This document shows positions 1 through 7,703 of a stretch of 64,000 bases of DNA, in pieces. A model generated the notes under the pieces. It searched no databases, had not been told where the DNA came from, and saw nothing but the letters and a program-made list of their open reading frames with translations. The translations under genes and the position numbers were made by a program. Source of the stretch: WHSW01 sp963742205 (GTDB lineage Bacteria > Actinomycetota > Thermoleophilia > Solirubrobacterales > 70-9); NCBI GenBank assembly GCA_963742205.1, contig CAVUKZ010000002.1:159126-223125 (forward strand). The letters run 5' to 3'. The number at the start of each line of letters is the position of its first letter. The stretch's first letter is position 1.

Positions 1-66
1 GACTCCCCGATCCCGGGCAGCAGCCCCTGCGTGCTCGTCTCCCTTCTCCAGGTTTTCCCAACGCAC
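1..66 (-). CDS. 5' end of a minus-strand gene, possibly Rv2578c-type radical SAM protein (partial)
   Basis: A GTG at 64-66 on the minus strand opens a frame beginning MRWENLEKGD that runs off the left edge. Actinobacterial radical SAM proteins of the Rv2578c type commonly begin MRW-x-x-L/Q followed by an acidic stretch, so the first residues fit, but only 22 codons are visible and no cysteine motif is in view. The gene starts directly beside an SOS box at 67-78. From memory, Rv2578c is counted among LexA-regulated mycobacterial genes, which would fit. The start may lie further downstream, so the call is tentative. Confidence 0.3.
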   Translation of the reverse strand, partial: MRWENLEKGDEHAGAAARDRGV

Positions 67-78
67 GAACGTATGTTC
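67..78. promoter_or_regulatory. putative LexA (SOS) box
   Basis: The 12-bp palindrome GAACGTATGTTC fits the Gram-positive/actinobacterial SOS box GAAC-N4-GTTC. It differs at one position from the box in front of lexA in this same window (20796-20807). It lies immediately upstream of the minus-strand gene at the left edge and could also affect the rightward MarR gene, though that gene's own -10 is about 60 nt away. Confidence 0.55.
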
Positions 79-170
79 GCACATCCAGGGGACGGACCGG
101 CTCGGCCACGGAGTACTTAGCACCCTATCTATTTGCTACGGTCCCGCCGCCATCGCGACCGCGCCTAGCC

Positions 171-620
171 GACACCGCTACCCGCGCCGAGTTCGACGCC
201 GCCTGGACCGAGTTCTTCGGCGCGATCCGCCGCGCCCGGGGACGGGCGGCGAGGGAGGTCGAACGCGAGGGCCTCAGCCTCGCCCAGTTCGGATTGCTGT
301 TCTCGTTCGTCGAGCTCGAGCGCGGCGACGTCCTCCCCGTGGGCGCCCTCGCGGAGGGGGCCGGGATCGCGCAGCCGACCGCGACCCGGATGCTGGACGG
401 GCTCGAACGCCAGGGGATCGTCGAGCGCCGCCCATCGACCGCGGACCGCCGCAGCGTGGAGGTTGAGCTCACAGCCCGCGGCCGCCGCCTGCTCAACCGC
501 AAGCGGAAGCTGGTCGACGAGAAGCGCCAGGCGGTGTTCGAGTCCCTGGAGGCCGCCGACCGCGAGAGCGCCGCGCGGCTGCTGCGAACGCTCGCCGCGG
601 CGATCGAGGATCAACTGTGA
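171..620 (+). CDS. MarR family transcriptional regulator (start unresolved)
   Basis: MarR-type winged-helix repressor. The frame reads an N-terminal helix (FDAAWTEFFGAIRRARGR), the recognition region (AEGAGIAQPTATRMLDGLERQGIVERR) and the wing with an RRSVEVELTARGR motif, so the fold is complete. No ATG, GTG or TTG exists in frame upstream of residue 1; the TTG at 294 would remove helix 1. An ATC at 152 sits 9 nt after a good -10 (TACGGT, 137-142) but is one base out of frame, so an indel or an unusual start is likely. It precedes the MFS transporter by 46 nt in the same direction and probably controls it. Confidence 0.75.
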   Translation, partial: DTATRAEFDAAWTEFFGAIRRARGRAAREVEREGLSLAQFGLLFSFVELERGDVLPVGALAEGAGIAQPTATRMLDGLERQGIVERRPSTADRRSVEVELTARGRRLLNRKRKLVDEKRQAVFESLEAADRESAARLLRTLAAAIEDQL

Positions 621-666
621 GGCGGAGCGAAGCGAAGCGAGCCGCGCCGCTGTTGAGGCGCCTGAC

Positions 667-2101
667 GTGACGGCCGCGGTCGAGCGCCAGCACTACAACC
701 TCACGCTCGGCGTGCTCGTCCTGAGCGCGCTCGCCTACGCCCTCTCGCAGACAATGGTCGCCCCGGCGCTGCCCGCGATCCAGGAGGACCTCGGCACCTC
801 GACCACCACGGTCACCTTCGTGCTCACCGCCTACCTGCTGACAGCGTCGGTCGCCACGCCGATCATCGGCCGCCTCGGCGACATGTTCGGCAAGGAGCGG
901 ATGCTGCTCGGGACGCTGGTCGTGTTCGCCCTGGGCTCGCTCGTCTGCGCGCTGTCGCACTCGATCGGGCTGCTGATCGCCGGCCGCGCCATCCAGGGCG
1001 TCGCCGGCGCGGTGTTCCCGCTCGCCTTCGGGATCATCCGCGACGAGTTCCCGCCCGAGCGGGTCGCGACGGGCATCGGCCTGATCAGCGCGACCTTCGG
1101 GATCGGCGGCGGCGCCGGTCTGGTGCTCAGCGGCCTGATCGTGGACCACCTCGACTACGAGTGGATCTTCTGGCTCTCGGTGGTCTTCGTCCTGGTCGCG
1201 ATCGTCGCCACCCACCTGTTCGTGCCAGAGTCGCCGATCAAGTCGCCCGCGAAGATCGACTGGGTCGGCGCCGGGTTGCTCTCGGTCGGGCTCGCGGGGC
1301 TGCTGATCGGGGTCAGCGAGGGCACTGACTGGGGCTGGTCGGACGCTCGGATCTTCTCGCTCTTCGGCGTCGCGCGTGGTCGCGCTCGTGGCCTGGGTGT
1401 TATGGGAGCGGCGCGCGCCGCAGCCGCTCGTCGACATGAAGATGATGGCCGAGCGCGGCGTGTGGACCACCAACATCACCGGCCTGCTCGTCGGCTTCGG
1501 GATGTTCGGCTCGTTCATCCTCATCCCCCGCTTCGTCCAGGTCGACCCAGCCGTCTCAGGCTTCGGCTTCGGCGCGTCGGTGACCGAGGCCGGTGTCTTC
1601 CTGCTCCCCTCGGCGCTCGTGATGCTGTTCGCCGGCCCGCTCTCCGGCTGGCTGGGAACCCGCCACGGCTCGAAGCTGCCGATGCTCCTCGGCACGGCGG
1701 TCTGCACGGTGAGCTTCGCGCTGCTCGCCGTCGCGCACGCCGAACGCTGGGAGATCTACCTGTCGGTGACCCTGATGGGCGTCGGGATCGGCCTCGCGTT
1801 CGCCGCGATGGCGAACCTGATCGTCGAGGCCGTCGACCGGACCAAGACCTCCGTCGCAACGGCGATGAACACCATCATGCGCACGATCGGCGGCTCGCTC
1901 GGCGGCCAGATCACCGCCTCGGTGGTGGCCGGACACGTGATCGCCGGGACCTCGAACCCGGCCGAGTCGGGCTTCACGATCGCCTTCGTGATCTCGGCGG
2001 TCGGCGTCGGCGCGGCCTTCTGCACGGCGCTGTTCATCCCCTCGCGCCTGCCCTACGCGGCCCGGCCGAGCGCGGCCCCCGCGCCGGCTGGCGCGAGCTA
2101 G
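667..2101 (+). CDS. DHA2-type MFS drug efflux transporter (apparent frameshift)
   Basis: Major facilitator efflux pump, likely proton-driven export of small toxic compounds. The first part (from GTG 667) carries the DHA2-type opening ALSQTMVAPALPAIQ, motif A (GRLGDMFGKERM) and motif C-like glycine-rich helices. Near 1370 the frame moves by +1, and a second frame continues the remaining helices from VVALVAWVLWERR to the stop at 2101, giving roughly 478 residues and 14 predicted membrane spans. Both halves are well conserved, so a one-base insertion error or a very recent mutation is likelier than an old pseudogene. It probably forms an operon with the upstream MarR gene. The stop overlaps the stop of the convergent protease gene in a CTAG. 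Confidence 0.8.
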
Positions 2102-3135
2102 AGCTCGAGCTCGGCCGGGGTGATGCGGAGCTCGATCGGGCCGCCGTCGCGCACCAGGCGGGCGATGGCCTCGGCGCCGATGCGCTCGGCGACCATCAGC
2201 CGCTGGAGGTCGGTGGCCGAACGCACCGGCGTCCCGTCGAGCTCGTAGATCACGTCGCCGACCCGGACCCCCGCATTGTCGGCGGGGCTGCCGGCGACCA
2301 CCTCGACCACCTCCACCCCGCGGTCGGCGCCGGTGGCGGCGCGAGCCCGGGGCGGCAGCGGCGCGGGGCCGCCGGCGATCCCGACGTAGGCGCGGCGCAC
2401 GCGCCCGTCGGAGATCAGCGCGGCGATGATGCGCTGGGTCGTCGCGGTCACGGGGACCGCGAGGCCGAGCCCGATCCCGGCGACCGCGGTGTTCACGCCG
2501 ACGAGCCGGCCGCGGCCGTCGGCGAGCGCGCCGCCGGAGTTGCCGGGGTTGAGGGCCGCGTCGGTCTGGATCACGTTGTCGATCACCCGCGCCTGACGGC
2601 CCGCGGTCGCGGGCAACGCCCGCCCCAGCGCTGAGACGACGCCGGCGGTTACCGAACCCTCGAAGCCGTGCGGATTGCCCATGGCGACGACAAGCTGGCC
2701 CACGCGGAGGCGGTCGGCGTCGCCGAGCTCGACCGGGTGCAGCTCGCCGTCCTCGATCCGGATCACGGCGAGATCGGAGAGCGGGTCGCTGCCGGTGATC
2801 GCAAAGCGCAGCTCGCGACCGTCGGTGAAGCGGGCGCTGCCGCCGTCGCTACCGGCGACCACGTGCGCGGAGGTGAGCAGGAAGCCGTCGTGGGTGAGCG
2901 CCACGCCGCTGCCGGCGCCCGACTGCACGCGACCGCGCCGGGTGCGCCGCGTGACACGGAGGCTGGCCACCGAGGGGGCGAGCTTCTCGGCGACCCCGGA
3001 AACGGCGCGCGAGTAGGCGTCGAGGGCCTCCTCATCGGTCGGCTGGCCGTCGGCTTCAACGGGAACGTCGAAGGCGGAGCTCGGCCCCTGGTCCGAGGCC
3101 GGCGCGCTCCCCTCCACGAGACGCAACGCGGGCAT
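2098..3135 (-). CDS. HtrA/DegP-like trypsin-like serine protease with PDZ domain
   Basis: Serine protease of the S1C (HtrA) type. The protease domain (about residues 65-235) shows the catalytic His in TSAHVV, the Asp in SDLAVI and the Ser in NPGNSGGAL. A C-terminal PDZ domain (about 245-345) has the usual GSPADNAGVRVGDVI segment. There is no N-terminal membrane span or signal peptide, unlike most actinobacterial HtrA proteins, so it looks cytoplasmic. The 345-residue length suits one protease plus one PDZ domain. A -10 hexamer TAACGT lies 6 nt before the ATG, indicating a leaderless mRNA. The stop overlaps that of the convergent MFS gene. Confidence 0.88.
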   Translation of the reverse strand: MPALRLVEGSAPASDQGPSSAFDVPVEADGQPTDEEALDAYSRAVSGVAEKLAPSVASLRVTRRTRRGRVQSGAGSGVALTHDGFLLTSAHVVAGSDGGSARFTDGRELRFAITGSDPLSDLAVIRIEDGELHPVELGDADRLRVGQLVVAMGNPHGFEGSVTAGVVSALGRALPATAGRQARVIDNVIQTDAALNPGNSGGALADGRGRLVGVNTAVAGIGLGLAVPVTATTQRIIAALISDGRVRRAYVGIAGGPAPLPPRARAATGADRGVEVVEVVAGSPADNAGVRVGDVIYELDGTPVRSATDLQRLMVAERIGAEAIARLVRDGGPIELRITPAELEL

Positions 3136-3192
3136 GCCCGTACGTTAGCCGGGCGCCCACCTCGGCCCGAACGGCCCGGGCGCGGATGGCCG

Positions 3193-3849
3193 CTAGGTCA
3201 CCGAGCCGGCGCCGACCGCGGCGACCAGCTCGCGCGCCGGTTCGACCGCCTCAGGCGGCAGCCAGTGCCCGGCGTCGGTCTCCCGGTAGTCGACGGCGAG
3301 CCCGCCGGCGGTGAGCAGGTCCCGCGCCCCGCGTCCGAACTCAACCGAGATCACGGGATCGTTGCGACCGTGATGGATCAGAGCCGGCAACCCGGCGCGA
3401 TCCTCGAGCGCCGGCTGCCACCCCTCGACCGTCGGCACGAAGCCGCTGAAGGCGAGGATGGCCGCCGGCGACGGGCGGCCCTGACCCAGGCCCACGGCGT
3501 ACGACATCACCGCCCCCATCGAAAAGCCGCCGACCACCGTCCGCGACCAGTCGATGCCCCGCTCCGCCAGAAGCCCGTCGAGGAAACCAGTGAGCGCCGC
3601 GTAGCTGCCGGCGAACGTGGCCGGGTCCGGGTAGCCCACCCGCGGCACCAGGTACCAGTGGCGGCCGCCGGGCGGCACGTTCGTGAGCGGCGCCCCCGTC
3701 GTGATCCCGAGCAGCCGCCGCTCCGGATCGAGCTCGTCGAGCAGGCCGTAGAGGTCGTTCTCGTCGGCGCCCCGGCCGTGGTTGAGGACGAGCGCGCCCG
3801 TCGGCTCCCCGACCGGCTCGCGCAGCCTGTGGACCAGCTCGCCGCTCAT
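3193..3849 (-). CDS. phospholipase/carboxylesterase, MhqD-like alpha/beta hydrolase
   Basis: Small alpha/beta hydrolase of the carboxylesterase/phospholipase (PF02230-like) family, about 218 residues. The oxyanion region LNHGRGADENDL, the nucleophile elbow GGFSMG, the acid in NDPVIS and the final His in DAGHWLP are all visible. The ATG overlaps the stop of the upstream dioxygenase (ATGA), so the two are translationally coupled. In Bacillus the equivalent pair (MhqD with MhqE/MhqO) is repressed by the MarR protein MhqR and protects against quinones. The same three parts are present here, so a role in quinone or catechol stress is inferred. Confidence 0.85.
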   Translation of the reverse strand: MSGELVHRLREPVGEPTGALVLNHGRGADENDLYGLLDELDPERRLLGITTGAPLTNVPPGGRHWYLVPRVGYPDPATFAGSYAALTGFLDGLLAERGIDWSRTVVGGFSMGAVMSYAVGLGQGRPSPAAILAFSGFVPTVEGWQPALEDRAGLPALIHHGRNDPVISVEFGRGARDLLTAGGLAVDYRETDAGHWLPPEAVEPARELVAAVGAGSVT

Positions 3850-4764
3850 CCGCGGAGCGCGACGCGCGGGTTGGTGACCGGCGTGAGCACGGCCTCGATC
3901 TGCTCCCGCTGGTCCTCCAGGAAGGGCGGCAGGATCAGCTTCTCGCCCAGGTGCTCGGCGTCCTCGTCGACGCCGAAGCCCGGCCCGAGCGTCGCGACCT
4001 CGAACAGCACGCCGCTCGGCTCGCGGAAGTAGATCGACTTGAACCAGAAGCGGTCGATCACCGGGGTCGGGTGCGCGCCGCCGGCGATCGCGCGCTCGCG
4101 CCAGTCCAGGTGTTGGTCCGTCTCCGAAGCCCAGGCGATGTGGTGGACCGTCCCGGCGCCCTCGATCCCGCGCTCGGCGGGTGGCTCGTCGTAGGCCCAC
4201 AGGCCCCCGCGGGCGTCGCCGCGCGCCTCCCAGCCGTCGTCGGTGCGCTCGAACTCGAGGCTGCCGAGCAGCTCCGCGCTGCGCTCGGGGTTGGCGCTAG
4301 TAGGCGCGGGCGCCGTGAAAGCCCTGCAGCGCGAACTCGGCGGGGACCTCGGGGTGGTCGGCGATCAGCGGCGCGTCGTCGACCGTGGCGACCACGAGCT
4401 CGTGCTCGAGCCCCTCCGGGTCCGCGAAGCGCAGGCCGTCGCCGACCCGCTCCGAGTCGAACCCGGCGGCGGACAGCCGCTCGGCCCAGAAGTCGAGCGC
4501 CTCGACCGAACCCACCCGCCAGACGATCCGGTGAATCATCCCGGCTCCCGGTCGGCCCACGGGCGCTCCGCGGAACTCGAAGAACGTGATGTCGGAGCCC
4601 GCGTCGCCCTGCTCGTCCGCGTAGAAGAGGTGGTAGACGCTCGGCGCGTCCTGGTTGACGGTCTTCTTGACCATGCGCAGCCCTAGCGTGCCGGCGTAGA
4701 AGTCGACGTTGCGCTGCGCGTCGCCGGTGATCGCCGTGATGTGGTGGATGCCCTCGAGCTTCAT
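3846..4764 (-). CDS. ring-cleaving dioxygenase, MhqO/LinE-like VOC protein (apparent frameshift)
   Basis: Two-domain extradiol-type dioxygenase of the glyoxalase/VOC superfamily. The first domain has the metal His in EGIHHITAITGD; the second has the His pair in GTVHHIAWAS and the Glu in FEVATLGPGF. The start at 4764 has a GAGGAG Shine-Dalgarno. Near 4300-4312 the frame ends at a stop (GFHGARAY*) while the conserved continuation (NPERSAELLGSLEF) reads in the frame one base on, so an extra base is present. Downstream it is coupled to the carboxylesterase. Its promoter -10 (TATAGT) lies inside the palindrome at 4801-4819. Confidence 0.8.
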
Positions 4765-4800
4765 CTCGCACTCCTCGCGCTCCGAAAGTATTTGCGTGAT

Positions 4801-4819
4801 CAACTATATCAGGTAGTTG
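4801..4819. promoter_or_regulatory. palindromic operator between mhq-like operon and its MarR gene
   Basis: Perfect 6-bp arms CAACTA and TAGTTG are separated by 7 nt. The palindrome contains the leftward -10 (TATAGT on the minus strand) of the dioxygenase operon and lies 17 nt before the rightward -10 (TACCCT, 4836-4841) of the divergent MarR gene. This is the standard arrangement for a MarR repressor that controls itself and its divergent target. Confidence 0.6.
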
Positions 4820-4850
4820 CGCCTGCAAGCACTGTTACCCTCAGCTACCG

Positions 4851-5334
4851 ATGGATAGCGCACCCTCCCCCATGCTCTCCGACCGGGAGCTCGCCGCCTG
4901 GCGGGGGCTGCTCGAGGCCCACAGCGCGCTGGTCGCCGAGCTCGACACGGAGCTCGAGCGCGACCACGGCCTGCCGCTGACCTCCTATGAGGTGCTCATG
5001 TACCTGGGCGACGCACCGCACGGCAAGCTCCGCATGGGCGAGCTCGCGGACCGGCTGTTGCTCAGCCGCAGCGGGATCACGCGCCTCGTCGACCGGCTCG
5101 CCCGCCAGGGGCTGCTGGAGCGCGAGCGCTGCGAGGACGACGGGCGCGGTTACTACGCCCTGCTCACCCCGCTCGGGCGCGAGACGCTCGCCGCCACCCG
5201 GCCGGCTCACCTCGCCGGCGTCCGCCGGCGGTTCATCGACCGCCTGGACGCCGGACGAGATCGACGCCCTGGGAGCCATTTGGGGGCGCCTGCTCGGTGA
5301 AAACGAAAAGCGAGGGTTGGACGAAGCGGCTTGA
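4851..5334 (+). CDS. MarR family regulator, MhqR-like (apparent frameshift near the 3' end)
   Basis: MarR-type repressor. The winged helix is clear: LRMGELADRLLLSRSGITRLVDRLARQ followed by the DDGRGYYALLTPLG wing. Near 5248 an extra G moves the frame; the conserved C-terminal dimerisation helix (TPDEIDALGAIWGRLLGE) continues in the next frame to the stop at 5334. The unshifted frame ends at 5300 with a nonhomologous tail. The gene appears leaderless (TACCCT, 9 nt before the ATG). Divergence from the dioxygenase/carboxylesterase pair and the shared palindrome indicate that it represses them. Confidence 0.8.
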
Positions 5335-5356
5335 TTAAGGCCGCTACGCTGCCCTA

Positions 5357-6748
5357 ATGACTATCGAATCAACCGCCCAGGGACGGACGACAATCGACCG
5401 CGCGCGCATCGCCGAGCTCACCGAGCGCGAGATGCAGAAGCTTGCCGACCGCACGCCGCAGTCCAAGGAGCGCTACGAGCGCGGAGTCAAGGTGATGCCC
5501 AACGGCGTCCCCTCGTCCTTCCAGGTCAACAAGCCCTGGCCGGTTTATCTCGAGCGCGGGCAGGGCGCCCGCGTCTGGGACGTCGACGGCGGCGAGTACG
5601 TCGACTTCCACAACGGCTTCGGGGTGATGGCCGTCGGCCACGCCAACCCGACGATCGGCGATGCCGTCAAGGCCAGGATCGACCTCGGCACCCACTTCGC
5701 CGCGCCCACCGACGGCTCGATCGTCGTCGCCGAGGAGCTCGCCGATCGCTGGGGCCTGCCGCAGTGGCGGTTCACCAACTCCGGCACCGAGTCGACGATG
5801 GACGCGGTCCATCTCGCCCGCGGGGTCACCGGTCGCGACGTGATCCTGAAGATCGAGGGCTCCTACCACGGCCACCACGACTCCGTGATGGTCAGCGTCT
5901 ATCCGCCGCTCGAGGCGCTGGGCGATCGCGACGACCCGCGCTCGGTTCCCTACGGCGCCGGTTATCCGCTGGCGCTCACCGAGCTCACCCGCGCGGTCCC
6001 GTTCAACGACGCCGAAGCGCTCGAGAGCGTGCTCGGCAAGCTCGAGGGCCAGGTGGCGGGCCTGATCATGGAGCCGGCGATGATGAACATCAACATCATC
6101 CCGCCGGTCGAGGGCTACCTCGAGCGGGTGCGCGAGCTCTGCACGCAACACGGCGTGAAGCTGATCTTCGACGAGGTGAAGACCGGCGCCACGATCGCCC
6201 GCGGTGGCGCGACCGAGCGCTTCGGCGTGACGCCGGACGTCGTCACCCTCGCGAAGGCGACCTGCGGCGGTTACCCGGGCGGTGCGATCGGGATGACCGA
6301 CGAGCTCGGCGCCGCGATCGCCGACGACACCGTGGTCCAGTACGGGACCTTCAACGGCAACCCGATGGTGATGGCCGCCGCCGAGGCGACCCTGACCAAG
6401 GTGCTGACCCCGGACGCCTACGCGAAGCTCGAGTCGGCCAACGACTGGCTGCTCGGCCGCTGCGACGAGATCATCGAGCAGTACGGCCTGCCCTGTTACA
6501 CGCAGGGGATCGGCGCCAAGGGCTGCGTCGTCTTCTCGGGTGAGCGGCTCTACGAGTACCGCGACTACCTGACCAAGGTCGACGGCGAGCTCTCGACGCT
6601 GGCGTGGCTGTACCACATGAACCACAACGTGTTCATGACGCCGGGCGTCGAGGAGGAGTGGACGATCTCGGTGGCCCACTCCCAGGACGACCTCCAGGTC
6701 TTCGCGGACGCGCTCGAGGCGTTCGCTCGGGACGTCACCGCGAGCTAG
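5357..6748 (+). CDS. class III aminotransferase, glutamate-1-semialdehyde aminomutase-like
   Basis: PLP enzyme of the class III aminotransferase / GSA aminomutase group, 463 residues. Visible signatures are the cofactor phosphate site TNSGTEST, the SYHGHHDSVM motif typical of HemL relatives, the Asp of IFDEVKTG and the Schiff-base Lys in TLAKATCGG. The KTG-A context and the N-terminal extension argue for a HemL paralogue rather than the tetrapyrrole enzyme itself; no other hem gene is nearby. TACGCT lies 6 nt before the ATG, so the mRNA is probably leaderless. The GST-like gene follows after 9 nt. Confidence 0.8.
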   Translation: MTIESTAQGRTTIDRARIAELTEREMQKLADRTPQSKERYERGVKVMPNGVPSSFQVNKPWPVYLERGQGARVWDVDGGEYVDFHNGFGVMAVGHANPTIGDAVKARIDLGTHFAAPTDGSIVVAEELADRWGLPQWRFTNSGTESTMDAVHLARGVTGRDVILKIEGSYHGHHDSVMVSVYPPLEALGDRDDPRSVPYGAGYPLALTELTRAVPFNDAEALESVLGKLEGQVAGLIMEPAMMNINIIPPVEGYLERVRELCTQHGVKLIFDEVKTGATIARGGATERFGVTPDVVTLAKATCGGYPGGAIGMTDELGAAIADDTVVQYGTFNGNPMVMAAAEATLTKVLTPDAYAKLESANDWLLGRCDEIIEQYGLPCYTQGIGAKGCVVFSGERLYEYRDYLTKVDGELSTLAWLYHMNHNVFMTPGVEEEWTISVAHSQDDLQVFADALEAFARDVTAS

Positions 6749-6757
6749 CCGCAAACG

Positions 6758-7393
6758 ATGGCGGGCGGGCCGGCCGTGCGGCTCTATCGGGCCGAGTTGT
6801 CGACCAACTGCGAGCGCGTCGGCCTCGCCCTGGCCTACAAGGGGATCGAGGCCCAGTCGGTCCTGATCGAGTACTCCAACCGCGGTCCGGTGGAGGCGAT
6901 CAGCGGCCAGGGACTCGTCCCGGTGATCGAGGACGCGGGCGAGGTAATCGCCGACTCCGTGGCGATCATGCGCCACCTCGACGACCGCACGCCCGACCCC
7001 CCGCTCTTCCCGACCGAGCCCACCCGCCGCGCCGGGGTCGAGGTGTTCGTCGGCTGGTTCGAGAGCGTCTACAAGCGGGCGCCGAACGCGATCGAGGCCG
7101 AGCTCGGCAAGGACCAGCCCGACGACGAGCTGATCGAGCGGCTCGGCGCGGAGATGAACGCCCGGCTGGACGTGTTCGAGGGCCTGCTCGCCGGCGGCGA
7201 CTATCTCGTCGCGGGCCAGCTCACCGCGGCCGACTTCGCCGCCTACCCGTTCCTCAAGTACGCGCGCCACCGCGACCCGGCCGACACCGAGCTCTTCCAC
7301 GTGATCCTCGACGACCATCAGACGCTCGACGGCGCCCATCCCAACCTGAGCGCCTGGATCGAGCGCATCGGCGCGCTGCCGCGCGCATACTGA
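6758..7393 (+). CDS. glutathione S-transferase-like protein
   Basis: Cytosolic GST fold of 211 residues. The thioredoxin-like N-terminal domain has RLYRAELSTNCERVGLALAYKG with the cis-Pro motif GLVPVIED and the substrate-binding motif ADSVAIMRHLDD. The all-alpha C-terminal domain has the TAADFAAYPFL signature. Actinobacteria usually make mycothiol rather than glutathione, so the thiol used is uncertain. It follows the aminotransferase closely and is likely co-transcribed with it. Confidence 0.8.
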   Translation: MAGGPAVRLYRAELSTNCERVGLALAYKGIEAQSVLIEYSNRGPVEAISGQGLVPVIEDAGEVIADSVAIMRHLDDRTPDPPLFPTEPTRRAGVEVFVGWFESVYKRAPNAIEAELGKDQPDDELIERLGAEMNARLDVFEGLLAGGDYLVAGQLTAADFAAYPFLKYARHRDPADTELFHVILDDHQTLDGAHPNLSAWIERIGALPRAY

Positions 7394-7397
7394 CGCG

Positions 7398-7664
7398 ATG
7401 AGCGACGAGGTGGAGGAACTGCGGGCGCGGGTCGCCGAGCTCGAGCGCCGGGTCGCGGTGCTCTTTCAGCAGACGGGGGCGGCGGACTGGGAGGCCGACG
7501 CGGCCAAGGCGCCGCCCGTGTCCGACGAGGTGCGCCTGCTGCTCGAACGGGGCGAGACCCGCAAGGCCGCGAAGCTCTACATGCAGCAGACGGGCGCCGG
7601 GATCGGCGAGGCCACCGCCGCGCTCGGCGAACTCGCGAAGGAGTTCCAGACCGAGAATCCCTAA
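7398..7664 (+). CDS. small protein with coiled coil and ribosomal L7/L12 C-terminal-like domain
   Basis: An 88-residue protein. Residues 1-25 form a heptad-like coiled coil (EVEELRARVAELERRVAVLF). After a linker, residues 45-85 (RKAAKLYMQQTGAGIGEATAALGEL) resemble the C-terminal domain of ribosomal protein L7/L12, a domain also seen in small actinobacterial proteins of unknown role. The real rplL is much longer and sits in a ribosomal operon, so this is a paralogue. It has its own -10 (CATACT) 6 nt before the ATG, within the end of the GST gene. Confidence 0.6.
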   Translation: MSDEVEELRARVAELERRVAVLFQQTGAADWEADAAKAPPVSDEVRLLLERGETRKAAKLYMQQTGAGIGEATAALGELAKEFQTENP

Positions 7665-7703
7665 GGCAGCGTCCCTCCGCGCGTCCGGCCTATCCTGAGA
7701 TCG

